Below, piece after piece: positions 37,303-46,421 of a DNA stretch of 64,000 nt (positions are counted from its first letter, which is position 1; the number at the start of each line of letters is the position of its first letter). This DNA is from Gemmatimonadaceae bacterium (lineage in GTDB: Bacteria; Gemmatimonadota; Gemmatimonadetes; Gemmatimonadales; Gemmatimonadaceae). The stretch covers positions 1 to 64,000 of the forward strand of contig DASYSS010000033.1 of assembly GCA_036003045.1 (NCBI GenBank). Reading direction: 5' to 3'. The notes below the pieces were generated by a model, which had not been told where the DNA came from, did no database searches, and was given only the letters and a program-made list of their open reading frames with translations. The position numbers and the translations under genes are program-made.

Positions 37303-37737
37303 ATGGCCTCACGCGACCCGTTCGGTCTGAACCGCTTCGTCGCGGCGCAAGACGGTGTGTACGACGCGGCGCTGGCCGAAATCCGCGGCGGGCGCAAGCG
37401 GACGCATTGGATGTGGTTCATCTTCCCGCAGCTCCACGGGCTGGGGTCGAGCCCCGTCTCACAGCGATTCGCGATCAGCGGTCCGGCCGAGGCGCGGGCG
37501 TATCTCGCGCATCCGATTCTCGGTCCGCGATTGATCCAGTGCTGCGAGGCATTGATGGGCGTGAACGCCGGGTCGGCGATGGACATCTTCGGATCGCCAG
37601 ACGACCTCAAGCTTCGATCGTGCGCGACGCTCTTCGCATCGGTGTCGGACGGCGGGTCGGTGTTCGAGCGGGTGCTGGAGCGCTTCTTCGACGGCGCGCC
37701 GGACGAGAAGACCAAAACCTTACTTCGACAAGAGTGA
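37303..37737 (+). CDS. DUF1810 family protein
   Basis: 144 residues. Family blocks are DPFGLNRFVAAQDGVYDAAL, AEIRGGRKRTHWMWFIFPQL, SQRFAISGPAEARAYLAHP and a C-terminal DDLKLRSCATLF region. DUF1810 proteins are small soluble proteins of unknown role, widespread in soil bacteria. ACGAGG precedes the ATG within the last repeat unit of the upstream tandem array. Assignment is secure; function is unknown. Confidence 0.9.
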   Translation: MASRDPFGLNRFVAAQDGVYDAALAEIRGGRKRTHWMWFIFPQLHGLGSSPVSQRFAISGPAEARAYLAHPILGPRLIQCCEALMGVNAGSAMDIFGSPDDLKLRSCATLFASVSDGGSVFERVLERFFDGAPDEKTKTLLRQE

Positions 37738-37795
37738 TGAGCGGCTCCTCTCGGCGGCGCGTTGCCGTGCGAGCCCGGCCGCGTGTACCTGACGT

Positions 37796-37835
37796 TTGAC
37801 TCGCCCACGTTCAGAGCATATTCTGGACGTGGGCG
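37796..37835 (+). promoter_or_regulatory. Candidate sigma-70-like promoter with a palindromic operator
   Basis: TTGACT (37796-37801) and TATTCT (37819-37824) are separated by 17 bp. CGCCCACGT (37802-37810) and ACGTGGGCG (37827-37835) form a perfect 9-bp inverted repeat with a 16-bp spacer, so one arm fills the promoter spacer and the other covers the expected start site. It points toward the ankyrin gene at 37963. The remaining ~130 bp would be an untranslated leader with no obvious structure. Confidence 0.55.
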
Positions 37836-37962
37836 CGCAGGGCGCCTCCCGTCCGCGGACAGGACTTAGTCCACCTGATCGCAGCACAGCGTCGACGACC
37901 GGTTCTCACGAACCTCCGACACGCCCGACGAGCGGACGCGGGCATCTCCACGGAGGCTCGTC

Positions 37963-39246
37963 ATGCCCGCTCGTCACCTGCCTGTCCGCCCCGACCTCGA
38001 GCATCTGAGGCACCAGGCGAAAGCTCTGCTTCGCGCGATTCACAACGGTGAATCCGAAGCCCTCCGCGATCTTGAGGAGTTCCATCCGGAGCCGCCCGAT
38101 CCGGCGAGCGCCAAGCTCGCCGACGCGCAGCTCACACTCGCGCGCAGTTACGGCGCATCGAGTTGGCCGCGTCTGGTCCTCTCGTGCGACCTGATCGACG
38201 CGATCTGGAACGACGACGTCGGCACCGTGCGCTCGCTCGTCATGAAGTATCCAAATCTCCTGGCCGAGAACGCCGGCATCGGAAACAAGAACTGGGGTCC
38301 GCCGCTCAGCTACGCCGCCAACGTCGGCCGCGATCGCGTCATCAACCTGCTCCGCGAGCTCGGTGCGACCGACATGGAGTACGGGATCGGACGCGCGGTA
38401 CTCCAGGGACGAGTCGAGACGGCCCGGATGCTCCATCGAATGATCGGCTCGCCCCGTCCGCCGGCGGGTGCGTTCGGCGGCGCTGCGTACACGCTCAACG
38501 TCGCCGGCACTGCGTTTCTCTTCGAGATCGGCGCGGAACTTGTCGACGCGAAGGGAAATCCCGACGCCCCGGTGGACGTCGTCCTACAAACCGACAGTCG
38601 CAATCGGGAAGCGAAGCACCGGATCCTCGAGATGTACGCCGACCACGGCTTTCCTCTTCCCGACACGCCGATGATGGCGGTGCACCGCGGCCGGATCGAT
38701 CTGCTCGAGAAGCATCTGGGGCGCGATCCCGACCTGCTGAAGCGAATGTTCAGGTTCGAGGAGATCTATCCGCCAGAGCTAAAATGCCAACCGCAGCCCG
38801 GACCCTACGACGAAGCGTTCCCGCGCACTCCGGTCGCCAACTCGACGCTGCTCCACGTGTGCGTAGAGTTCGAGGAGATCGAGATCGCGCGCTGGCTCGT
38901 GGCGGAGCGCGGCATGGACGTGGACGTCCGCGCCGCGGTCGACGAGAATGGGTTCGGCGGACACACGGCTCTATTCAACGCAGTCGTCGGCTATCCAAAC
39001 TTCTGGATGAACTTCACGGGCGGATGGCCGGGGTCTCAAAAGCCGCAAGAGACGCCATTCGGTGACTTATTCTTGGAGCACGGCGCCGATCCGAACGCGC
39101 GCGCGTCGCTTCGAGTGCGCGGGCGGGACGAGTTCCACGACTTCCGCGACGTGACGCCGCTCGCTTGGGGGAAGGCGTTCCCCATAAAGATCGTAGTCAG
39201 CGAACCGGCGATGCGCGCGATCGCCGCGCATGGAGGCCACGAGTGA
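37963..39246 (+). CDS. Ankyrin-repeat protein with N-terminal LEHLRHQAK/SWPRL helical domain
   Basis: 427 residues, GGAGG about 7 bp upstream. Residues ~1-70 form a helical domain (RPDLEHLRHQAKALLRAI, then ADAQLTLARSYGASSWPRL). Ankyrin-like repeats follow: GPPLSYAANVGRDRVINLLR, GIGRAVLQGRVETARMLH, NSTLLHVCVEFEEIEIARWL and GHTALFNAVVGYPN. The fold mediates protein binding. The same N-terminal domain begins the minus-strand ankyrin protein at 43218-44579. Cytoplasmic, with no signal peptide. Binding partner unknown. Confidence 0.85.
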   Translation: MPARHLPVRPDLEHLRHQAKALLRAIHNGESEALRDLEEFHPEPPDPASAKLADAQLTLARSYGASSWPRLVLSCDLIDAIWNDDVGTVRSLVMKYPNLLAENAGIGNKNWGPPLSYAANVGRDRVINLLRELGATDMEYGIGRAVLQGRVETARMLHRMIGSPRPPAGAFGGAAYTLNVAGTAFLFEIGAELVDAKGNPDAPVDVVLQTDSRNREAKHRILEMYADHGFPLPDTPMMAVHRGRIDLLEKHLGRDPDLLKRMFRFEEIYPPELKCQPQPGPYDEAFPRTPVANSTLLHVCVEFEEIEIARWLVAERGMDVDVRAAVDENGFGGHTALFNAVVGYPNFWMNFTGGWPGSQKPQETPFGDLFLEHGADPNARASLRVRGRDEFHDFRDVTPLAWGKAFPIKIVVSEPAMRAIAAHGGHE

Positions 39247-39294
39247 TTCGAGAGGTCGAAGTCTTCGGCCGTCACAGCATGCTGAGGTGGTTCG

Positions 39295-39699
39295 ATGAGA
39301 GACCAACACGCAAACGCGACACCGATCATCCGGCTGCCAGAATCGGGCGGCGGACAACCACCGGTTCGATTCGCGGCGACGGGCAGCTCGTTCTCGGTGA
39401 AGGAGTGGCGAGGCAGCGGACCCGCAACGCTTCACGTGCATCACGCCGACGATGAGGCGTGGCACGTGCTCGAAGGGATTTTGCACTTCCGCTTCGCCGA
39501 CGGAGAAGTCGACGTCCCCGCCGGCGGAACGGTCTTCGTGCCTGCCGGAATAGCGCACACGTACTGGGCGACCGACGCGCGCTACCTGATCGTGCTCACA
39601 CCGCGGCTCGAAGCCCTGATCGCCGAGCTGCAGTCGACACGCGACCCAGCCCTCCAAGCTGGCGTGTACGCCAAGTACCAGTCGACGCTTCTGGAGTGA
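39295..39699 (+). CDS. Cupin-domain protein
   Basis: 134 residues with a conserved cupin barrel: metal-site motif LHVHHADDEAWHVLEGILHF (three His and Glu), second motif PAGGTVFVPAGIAHTYW with a further His. A short helical C-terminus follows (LEALIAELQSTRDPAL). Single-domain cupins are isomerases, dioxygenases or sensors; no substrate can be named. It lies 48 bp after the ankyrin gene on the same strand and may be co-transcribed with it. Confidence 0.85.
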   Translation: MRDQHANATPIIRLPESGGGQPPVRFAATGSSFSVKEWRGSGPATLHVHHADDEAWHVLEGILHFRFADGEVDVPAGGTVFVPAGIAHTYWATDARYLIVLTPRLEALIAELQSTRDPALQAGVYAKYQSTLLE

Positions 39700-39788
39700 G
39701 CCGCCGCCGGGAGGGGGGCGTGTGACACCACCGCCGTCCTGTCTCCGTAGGGGTCAAGCGTCCACCTCGACAGCCTGGGACCCGCCCT

Positions 39789-40433
39789 ATGTTCAGCTCT
39801 CTCTTCGCCGATCCGATGCGCGCGCTCATCTTCGCGGTGGCCCACCTGGTCGGCGGCAGCTTGGGAGCCGGCATTTTCGGCGTCTCGCTGGCCGCGCGAT
39901 TCGTGTTCATGCCGCTCACGCTCTGGTTGGCGCGCCGCGCGCACGCACGACAACGGATTGTCGACGGCCTCAAGCCGGAGATCGAACGACTCAAGAAGCG
40001 GTACGCCAACCAACCCGAGAAGCTGATCGAGGCCGTTCACGCGGCTCACTTGCGCGAGGGGATTCAACCGGTCGACTCGCAGTCGCTCCTCGGCGGGCTG
40101 GCACGGCTGCCCGTAATCGGCGGCATCTATGGCGCGCTGCGCTCGATGCGACTCGGCTCCTTTGCGTGGATCGCCGATCTCGCCAAGCCGAACCTGCCGC
40201 TCGCGGTCCTGGTCGCGGCAGGCTCGGCGGCGGCCGCGTACATCGCAAGCCACGGCGGTCCGACACGCACGCTGGTCGCCGCGACGATCGTCGGATCGGC
40301 GATCAGCCTCGCGTTCCTGCTGCACATGTCGTCCGCGATCGCCCTGTCATGGGGCGCGAGCGTCGTCGGCGACGTCGTGCAGAACCTCGTGCTGCTCCGC
40401 GAACGGCGTCAGAGCCAGCGGCGACCGCACTAG
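39789..40433 (+). CDS. YidC/Oxa1-family membrane insertase-like protein
   Basis: 214 residues, about five membrane segments. Oxa1/YidC core features are an opening helix (GVSLAARFVFMPLTLWLARR) followed by the basic cytoplasmic loop HARQRIVDGLKPEIERLKKR YAN, then LLGGLARLPVIGGIYGALRS. It lacks the large periplasmic domain of Gram-negative YidC and is shorter than the usual housekeeping insertase, so it is probably a second, specialised copy. The usual neighbours (rnpA, rpmH, mnmE) are absent, which supports that view. Confidence 0.8.
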   Translation: MFSSLFADPMRALIFAVAHLVGGSLGAGIFGVSLAARFVFMPLTLWLARRAHARQRIVDGLKPEIERLKKRYANQPEKLIEAVHAAHLREGIQPVDSQSLLGGLARLPVIGGIYGALRSMRLGSFAWIADLAKPNLPLAVLVAAGSAAAAYIASHGGPTRTLVAATIVGSAISLAFLLHMSSAIALSWGASVVGDVVQNLVLLRERRQSQRRPH

Positions 40434-40470
40434 TTGCAAATCTCGGGGCCGTTGGCGAGCGCCAGCACGG

Positions 40471-41826
40471 TCACGGTAGCCAGCTCTTTGTCCACACCAG
40501 AACGACCCAAGCAAGCGGCCCGTCGCAGAGTCGTTTGCCTGAGGCCTTGTACCGGTATGGCAAACTCGCGTCGGTTCCGCGGTGCGCCTCCATCGTCGCG
40601 ATCGACAGCGGATTGCGCAGGTACAGCTCACTGGCGATGTCCCGTTGCTCCGTGAACGCGACTCCGTCGACGAAAAGAAGGCAGGGCGGGCGGTCAGCGG
40701 GCAGCATCATGCGCGTCGCGTACTGAAGGTTGTGAAGCGGAGCGACCTGTGCGGAGTCCATGAAATGACCAAGACCCAACGCCCTTCGCTCTTCCAGTTC
40801 CGCGAGCATTCGTTGACGAGCCGTCTTGGCCGTCACGACGACCGCTGGTAGCTCGACGATCTTTCGTAGCTCGACGGTCACGAATGCGGTGTCACGGAGC
40901 GGTACGTCTGCATCCACACCCACCGGCTGCGCGCCGATCGCCAGCACGTTGATCTCTCGTGTTCCGATCGGGATGCCGGGCATCACGAATCGGCCGTCGA
41001 CGCTCGTGCGAACTTCCTGCGTTCCGCTCGCCACCACTCGAGCGTCAGCGACAGGATTTCCGTCCGCGTCACGGACCAGCCCCGCCACGACTCCTCGTTT
41101 CGTCATCGCCGAATCGACCGCGGGTCCGAGCGACAGGTCGTGACGCTCGATGCGCGCGCCGGCTCGCGGCAGCAGCTCCACGAGTCCGCTCGAAGACGAA
41201 TCCTTTCGCGCGAGCAAGCGAAGCGTGGCATCGGATGGAACTCCGCACAGCGTGTAGCCGCCCGCCGAGTCGGATCGAACTTCACCGCCCCAGGCTTGCG
41301 CTGCTATCGCCGGCTTCGCTTCGCGATTTGAAGCGGAGTCGACGCCAAACGCGATCCAGCGGACGAGCACCGTCGCGCCAGCCAACGGCGTCCCACGCTC
41401 GGCGTCGCGAATCGTTCCGAACACGAAGCCCGTATCGCGGGGCGCCGGACCACGACCACAGGCCGCGTGCCAGAGAGATTCGAACGACGGGACGGCGAGC
41501 GTGACGCGCGGCGTCGCCACGGAGTTGTCGCCGACGGTCGCGCGCGTCGAGATTCCCGAAAAGCCGAGCGAATCGAGCGCGGCGTGAAGCATCGAGAACG
41601 CGTACGTGCCTGGTGGCACACTATCGAAGACGAACTCGCCACGCGCGTCGCTCGTGGCGGTGCGTGCCGGCCCGCGTCCCCCCGTCATCCGCACGAACGC
41701 TCCCTCGAGCGGAGCCGATCGCAGACTGTCGAACGCGACGCCGCGGACGGTGACGCCCTGCCCTCGCAACGATGCGACGGCCGAAAACACACCAACGACG
41801 ACGGCGACGACCATCCGGACGCGCAT
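40471..41826 (-). CDS. Exported protein with carboxypeptidase-regulatory-like domains and plug-like C-terminus
   Basis: 451 residues with a signal peptide (MVVAVVVGVFSAVASLRGQ). At least three CarboxypepD_reg-like beta sandwiches are visible, each with a G-x-V-x-D...P-x-A-x-V pattern and a GEFVFDSVPPGTY, GGYTLCGVPSDA or GRFVMPGIPIGTREI strand. The C-terminal portion (VVVTAKTARQRMLAELEERR, then LLFVDGVAF and SIATMEAHRG) resembles the TonB-plug region of SusC-like receptors, but no beta-barrel follows. This is a soluble or surface-attached relative. It is convergent with the YidC-like gene. Confidence 0.78.
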   Translation of the reverse strand: MRVRMVVAVVVGVFSAVASLRGQGVTVRGVAFDSLRSAPLEGAFVRMTGGRGPARTATSDARGEFVFDSVPPGTYAFSMLHAALDSLGFSGISTRATVGDNSVATPRVTLAVPSFESLWHAACGRGPAPRDTGFVFGTIRDAERGTPLAGATVLVRWIAFGVDSASNREAKPAIAAQAWGGEVRSDSAGGYTLCGVPSDATLRLLARKDSSSSGLVELLPRAGARIERHDLSLGPAVDSAMTKRGVVAGLVRDADGNPVADARVVASGTQEVRTSVDGRFVMPGIPIGTREINVLAIGAQPVGVDADVPLRDTAFVTVELRKIVELPAVVVTAKTARQRMLAELEERRALGLGHFMDSAQVAPLHNLQYATRMMLPADRPPCLLFVDGVAFTEQRDIASELYLRNPLSIATMEAHRGTDASLPYRYKASGKRLCDGPLAWVVLVWTKSWLP

Positions 41827-41909
41827 CGAACCTCGTCAGTTCGTCAGAACTCCGTCAGAGTGTAACCGGGGGCGGCTGTAGTCCGGGCCGCGGCGGATAC
41901 TATCCCAGC

Positions 41910-43124
41910 ATGACGACTCCCGCCACGCTGACACGCGAGCGCACGGCTGCCCCGGCAGGCGCGGGCCCACGGTCGCCGCGGACCCGAATCGACTCCGTCG
42001 ACGTCGTGCGCGGGCTCGTCATGATTCTCATGGCGCTGGACCACACGCGCGATTTCTTCGGCTCGCGCGCGGATCCCACCAACGTCGCGACCACGACGGC
42101 CGCGCTTTTCTTCACGCGATGGGTCACGCACGTCTGTGCGCCGACGTTCTTTCTGCTCACCGGCGCCGGCGCGGCGCTGTCGCTCGGCCGCAAGACGACC
42201 GCCGAGCTTTCGCGCTTCCTCGTGACGCGCGGCGTGTGGCTGGTTTTTCTCGAGCTCGTGGTCGTGCGATGTCTCGCCATGCAGTTCAACTTCGACTACC
42301 GCGTCACACTCCTCGAAGTGATCTGGGCGCTCGGCTGGTCGATGATCGCGCTTGGCGCGCTCGTCTGGCTTCCGCGGACGGCGATCGCCGCCGCCGGTCT
42401 CGCGATGATCGTCGGGCACAATTTGTTCGACGGCGTGCGTTCGCCGAATCCCTGGTGGGTGTTCCTGCACCGCCCCGGTTTCCTGCATCCCCCACCGGAC
42501 CATGTCGTGTTCGTCGCCTATCCGATCATCCCGTGGATCGGCGTCACGGCGATGGGCTTTCTGCTCGGCCAGATTTACACCTGGCACGTGGCGCGCCGAC
42601 GAGCGTTCCTGCTGCGTCTCGCCGTCGCGCTGCCGTGCGCGTTCGTCGCTATCAGGTTCGTCAACGTGTACGGCGATCCGTTCCGCTGGTCCGTACAGCC
42701 GAGCGCCACACATACGCTCATCGCCTTTCTCGACGCGACCAAGTATCCGCCGTCGCTGCTCTTCCTGCTGATGACGCTCGGCTTCACGATGCTCGGCCTC
42801 TACGCGTTCGACGCCGGCGTTCCAAAATGGCTGTCGCCCGCACTCACGTTCGGCCGCGTTCCGCTCTTCTACTTCCTCACACACCTCGCGCTCATTCACC
42901 TGGTCGTCGTCGCCTTTGGCTATGTGCGCTACGGCGCCGTCCACTGGTTCTTCAACTCGCCCTCGCTCGATAAATATCCGTTCGAGATGCCACCCGGCTG
43001 GGGCTCCTCGCTGCCGGCCATCTATGCTCTATGGGCCGGGGTTGTGATTCTGCTCTATCCCCTCTGCGCCTGGTTCGCTCGAGTCAAGGCACGCAACCGG
43101 TCAGCGTGGCTCGGCTATCTCTAG
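41910..43124 (+). CDS. Polytopic membrane acyltransferase-like protein (DUF1624/HGSNAT-type)
   Basis: 404 residues with about 9-10 membrane helices. The family signature RIDSVDVVRGLVMILMALDH with nearby TRDFFG, and THVCAPTFFLLTGAGAALSLG, matches the heparan-alpha-glucosaminide N-acetyltransferase-like catalytic domain. Such enzymes move acetyl groups across the membrane to a sugar. The long N-terminal extension in the open frame is skipped because ATG 41910 begins the conserved part. The later region (PALTFGRVPLFYFLTHLALI) is also family-typical. The exact substrate is unknown. Confidence 0.85.
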   Translation: MTTPATLTRERTAAPAGAGPRSPRTRIDSVDVVRGLVMILMALDHTRDFFGSRADPTNVATTTAALFFTRWVTHVCAPTFFLLTGAGAALSLGRKTTAELSRFLVTRGVWLVFLELVVVRCLAMQFNFDYRVTLLEVIWALGWSMIALGALVWLPRTAIAAAGLAMIVGHNLFDGVRSPNPWWVFLHRPGFLHPPPDHVVFVAYPIIPWIGVTAMGFLLGQIYTWHVARRRAFLLRLAVALPCAFVAIRFVNVYGDPFRWSVQPSATHTLIAFLDATKYPPSLLFLLMTLGFTMLGLYAFDAGVPKWLSPALTFGRVPLFYFLTHLALIHLVVVAFGYVRYGAVHWFFNSPSLDKYPFEMPPGWGSSLPAIYALWAGVVILLYPLCAWFARVKARNRSAWLGYL

Positions 43125-43217
43125 CACCCGACGTTCGTCGCGCCCTCCGCGCGGGTACCAAACGATAAAGGCCAGCCATGCGCGAGGGCGGTCATTCGGC
43201 GCGCGGAGTTTCCTGTC

Positions 43218-44579
43218 TCAGGTGACGTGCGGAAGTGGCTCGAGCAAACGGATCACTTCCTTCATGTCGAAATGCCGCGCCCAACCAAGAGCGTCGCCCT
43301 CGAAGCGGCTGTCGAGGATCGTCGTGCTGGCGCCGGCAGCGAGAAGCGCGCGAACGGTTTCGACGTGGCCGCCGCCGGCGGCGAGGTGCAGCGCGGTGAC
43401 ACGCGAGTCCCACTGAGTCCAGAGACCATTGACGTCCGCGCCATGGTCGAGCAGCCAGCGGACGCCCCGTGCGTCGTTACGCATGGACAACATGTGAAGC
43501 GCGCCCGAGCTGGCACCTTGGGCGGCGACCAGACCGGGGTTCGCCTTGACCAGCCGCTCAGCCATCGCGAAATCGGCGAGCGACAACGCGGCGACGAGGT
43601 CGACCATCGACACGTTCGCTTGGCGATGTCCCCGCTCCGCACTGTCGAGCTCCGCGACCGTCATGGCGCGGATCTTTTCGACGATCGGCCGATCGATTCC
43701 CTCGTGGTGTGCGTAGGCTGTGGGTGGATTGCCCGACCCGTCGACGGCGAGTGGATCCGCGCCGAGCTCGATGAGCAGATCGACCATCGCCGGTTTGTTC
43801 ATGCGGATGGCGAAATGCAGCGGCGACTGGTGATTCTCGTTGCGGCTCAGTCGCTGATTCAGCGCCCCGGGATTCGCCGCGACGATGCGGCGGACTTCGT
43901 CGCCGAGATTCATCGCGATCGCCGAGAAGATGTGATGGTTGGCGCCGCGACTGACGAGGAAGTCCGCGACCGCGCGGTGCGCAGCGTCGTCGCCGCCTTC
44001 CCAACACGTGGCCCACCCGATCACCTCGAGCTCATGGTCGTCGCCATGGCCGACGACGTCGCCGCCGGCGTCGGCGAGCCGACGCACGACGGGAAGATCG
44101 CCCGCGGCCGCGGCCCAGTGCATGGCGTAAGTGTTGTCGCCGCGCTCGCGTGCGTTCGGATCGAGCCCGCGATCCAACAGCAGATTCACCGCGCCCAACG
44201 CGTCTTTCGGTGCGGTGGAGTTCTGGTCTCTCGACGCCGCGGCGTGGAGTAGTGTCCACTCGTACGGCGTGTCGCGGATGAAGCGCCTGTCAGGGTGCTC
44301 GTCGAGCAGGGCTCGCAGTCGTGCGACGTCGCCCTTTTTCGCCGCGTCGAAGAGCTGGCCGTCGAGGCTCAGCGAGTCGACATGCGCCTTGAGCCCGCGC
44401 CAACTGGGGAAGCCGTACTCTTTCGCGATTTCGAACTGCGCGTCGGAGAGCTGTGCGTCGGACCGCGTCTCGCGCAGTCGGGTCAGCCGGCGCTTGGCTT
44501 CCTTGCGAAGCCACTCGAGGTTGGGCGCGCCGGGCAACGCCCTTGGCGCCGGCCCCTGGGTCGGGGTCTCGTCGGACAT
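43218..44579 (-). CDS. Ankyrin-repeat protein with N-terminal LEWLRKEAK/SWRGL helical domain
   Basis: 453 residues, with GGAGG upstream on the minus strand. The N-terminal domain (APNLEWLRKEAKRRLTRLRE, then AQFEIAKEYGFPSWRGLKAH) is followed by many ankyrin repeats: YEWTLLHAAASRDQ, NTYAMHWAAAAGDLPVVRRL, QSPLHFAIRMNKPAMVDLLI and VTALHLAAGGGHVETVRALL. It shares its domain order with the protein at 37963-39246, suggesting a paralogous pair. Cytoplasmic. The N-terminal helical unit may bind a partner; this is inference. Confidence 0.9.
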   Translation of the reverse strand: MSDETPTQGPAPRALPGAPNLEWLRKEAKRRLTRLRETRSDAQLSDAQFEIAKEYGFPSWRGLKAHVDSLSLDGQLFDAAKKGDVARLRALLDEHPDRRFIRDTPYEWTLLHAAASRDQNSTAPKDALGAVNLLLDRGLDPNARERGDNTYAMHWAAAAGDLPVVRRLADAGGDVVGHGDDHELEVIGWATCWEGGDDAAHRAVADFLVSRGANHHIFSAIAMNLGDEVRRIVAANPGALNQRLSRNENHQSPLHFAIRMNKPAMVDLLIELGADPLAVDGSGNPPTAYAHHEGIDRPIVEKIRAMTVAELDSAERGHRQANVSMVDLVAALSLADFAMAERLVKANPGLVAAQGASSGALHMLSMRNDARGVRWLLDHGADVNGLWTQWDSRVTALHLAAGGGHVETVRALLAAGASTTILDSRFEGDALGWARHFDMKEVIRLLEPLPHVT

Positions 44580-44723
44580 CGTACACCTCCATTCCTGTGA
44601 AAGGAGCGAGTCCTTTCGTGCCGCCCGGCGTCCGCGTTAAGGGCGAGGAATAGAAGGCCGATTCTCGAAAAACCGTGGGGCGGGTTGAACCCTTTACGCG
44701 GACCGTCGGCCGCCCTGTCGGCC

Positions 44724-45275
44724 ATGGCGGAACGCTACCCCCGATTGCCGATTCGAACAAGAGAGCGTTTCTTGGGCCTCATGCTCCGCTCGCTCGTGGT
44801 CCGCGCGGCGCTCTTCCTTCTGATTGTGCCGGGGACGATCGCCGGATGGCTGCCGTGGTACATCAGCGGCTGGCGACGTCCCCGCCTCGACGACGCGCTC
44901 GGCATCGTCGGGCTGGCCGTCGCCGTGTTCGGCTGGCTCGTGCTGCTCTGGTGCGCGCGCGATTTCGCGGTGCGAGGCAGCGGCACGCCGAATCCGGCCG
45001 ACCCGCCTCGCGCGCTCGTCGTCGACGGACTCTACCGCTTCGTTCGCAACCCGATGTACGTGGCCATCGTGATCTCCCTGCTTGGCCAGGCGGCGATGTA
45101 CCGGTCGAGCGACGTCCTGTGGTACGCGGTCATCGTCGCGGTGGCGTTCCATCTCAGAGTCGTCATGTACGAAGAACCCAAGCTCAACGAGTTGTTCGGC
45201 GGCGACTACTCGGAATACCGAGGGCGCGTGCCGCGTTGGGTCCCTGTCGTTGCTCTTCCGCGTCGTCGGCGGTAA
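44724..45275 (+). CDS. Isoprenylcysteine carboxylmethyltransferase-like (ICMT/PEMT-fold) membrane protein
   Basis: 183 residues from ATG 44724; ATG 44781 and TTG 44685 are alternatives and no start has a clear SD. Four to five membrane helices are visible, with the conserved SAM-binding end: DGLYRFVRNPMYVAIVISLL, then EEPKLNELFGGDYSEYRGRV and PRWVP. This is the bacterial ICMT/PEMT-like fold that methylates lipids, thiols or small alcohols in the membrane. The substrate is unknown. It lies upstream of a secreted DUF4412-like protein. Confidence 0.85.
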   Translation: MAERYPRLPIRTRERFLGLMLRSLVVRAALFLLIVPGTIAGWLPWYISGWRRPRLDDALGIVGLAVAVFGWLVLLWCARDFAVRGSGTPNPADPPRALVVDGLYRFVRNPMYVAIVISLLGQAAMYRSSDVLWYAVIVAVAFHLRVVMYEEPKLNELFGGDYSEYRGRVPRWVPVVALPRRRR

Positions 45276-45339
45276 GTCTGAAGGCGTCGCCCGGCCAGCG
45301 GCCCCCCCCGCGGCGGGCTCACCTCGTGAGGACAACGTC

Positions 45340-46131
45340 ATGAGAAACATGTTGATGCCTCTGGCCCTCTGCGCCGCAGCCGCGCCGGCCGGCGCGCAGT
45401 TCACGACCACGTACACCGGGATTCAACGCGTCGGCGACAAGGAATATCCGGCGACGGCGGTCTTCGCGATCGAGAACGGACGCATCGCGATGATCCTCAC
45501 GGGCGCGAGGCACGCTCGGATGCTCTTCGACGACAAGGCCCAGATACTTCGCCTCGTCGATGAAGACAGCAAACAATACGTCGATCTCACGAAGGACTCG
45601 CGGGCGAGCATGGACCCGAGCGGCCAGCTCGCGCAGATGCAGAAGCAGCTCGAGGCGATGCCGAAGGAACAGCGCGCGATGGCCGAGTCCATGATGCAGC
45701 AGGCGATGGCCGGCATGGCCAAGTCACAGGATCAGTTGGTGTACAACTGGACGACCGACAAGCTCAAGATCTCCGGCTACGACTGCACGCGCGTCGAGGG
45801 AATTCGCGGGCAGGAGAAGGTCACCGAGTACTGCGGGTCACCGTCGGACGACTTCAAGCTGAAGGACAGCGAGCATCAGACGGTGCTCGACATGCAGGGG
45901 TACCTGCGCAATTTCCTCATCATGGTGAAGAGCGACGACCAGTCGGTGCGCGCGTTCGCGTGGGATACGAAGACCGACGGATATCCCGTGCTCACGCGCT
46001 GCTTCGCTAACGGCAAGATGACGCTCGAGCTCACCTTGGCGACGGTCTCGCGGAAAGGCCCGAGCGACGACCAGTTCAAGGTGGACGGCTTCAAGAAGAT
46101 GGAAATGCCCAAAGCTCCGGGCGGAAGATAG
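45340..46131 (+). CDS. Exported DUF4412-like protein
   Basis: 263 residues from ATG 45340 (GAGGA about 8 bp upstream). A signal peptide (LMPLALCAAAAPAGAQ) leads to a beta-rich domain (TTTYTGIQRVGDKEYPATAV) of the DUF4412 type, a helical Gln/Met-rich middle (QMQKQLEAMPKEQRAMAES), and a C-terminal beta domain with YDCTRVEGI and TEYCGSP. Two Cys may pair after export. The family is periplasmic with unknown role. A run of eight C (45302-45309) lies in the leader. Confidence 0.75.
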   Translation: MRNMLMPLALCAAAAPAGAQFTTTYTGIQRVGDKEYPATAVFAIENGRIAMILTGARHARMLFDDKAQILRLVDEDSKQYVDLTKDSRASMDPSGQLAQMQKQLEAMPKEQRAMAESMMQQAMAGMAKSQDQLVYNWTTDKLKISGYDCTRVEGIRGQEKVTEYCGSPSDDFKLKDSEHQTVLDMQGYLRNFLIMVKSDDQSVRAFAWDTKTDGYPVLTRCFANGKMTLELTLATVSRKGPSDDQFKVDGFKKMEMPKAPGGR

Positions 46132-46135
46132 CCGA

Positions 46136-46417
46136 GTGGATCACGCTCTCGAGCCACGGCGCCGCGTCGCGCCGTATCGTTGGGCGAGGATCGCGGCGGT
46201 CGCGGTCGGCGTCATCACCTTTTTCGCATCATCGGGTGTCTCGCATCGAAGCCTGAATCACTCGCTCAGCATCGCAGTCGGCATCGCCATGGTCCTGAAC
46301 GCGCTCGCCCCTTCGCTTCGCGAGATTTCGCACTCGGCGCAGATGTGGGCCTTGAAGGGCGGCTCGATCGCGCTGGGAGTGACTTGCGGGTTTCTCTTTC
46401 GACTCTTCATCGGGTGA
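46136..46417 (+). CDS. Small membrane protein, unknown function
   Basis: 93 residues from GTG 46136, 4 bp after the previous stop. Three hydrophobic helices are visible: WARIAAVAVGVITFFASSG, LSIAVGIAMVLNALAPSL and GGSIALGVTCGFLFRLFIG. No family is recognised. Spacing suggests an operon with the DUF4412-like gene and the next small protein, which starts 4 bp after this stop. Confidence 0.6.
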   Translation: MDHALEPRRRVAPYRWARIAAVAVGVITFFASSGVSHRSLNHSLSIAVGIAMVLNALAPSLREISHSAQMWALKGGSIALGVTCGFLFRLFIG

Positions 46418-46421
46418 ACAC

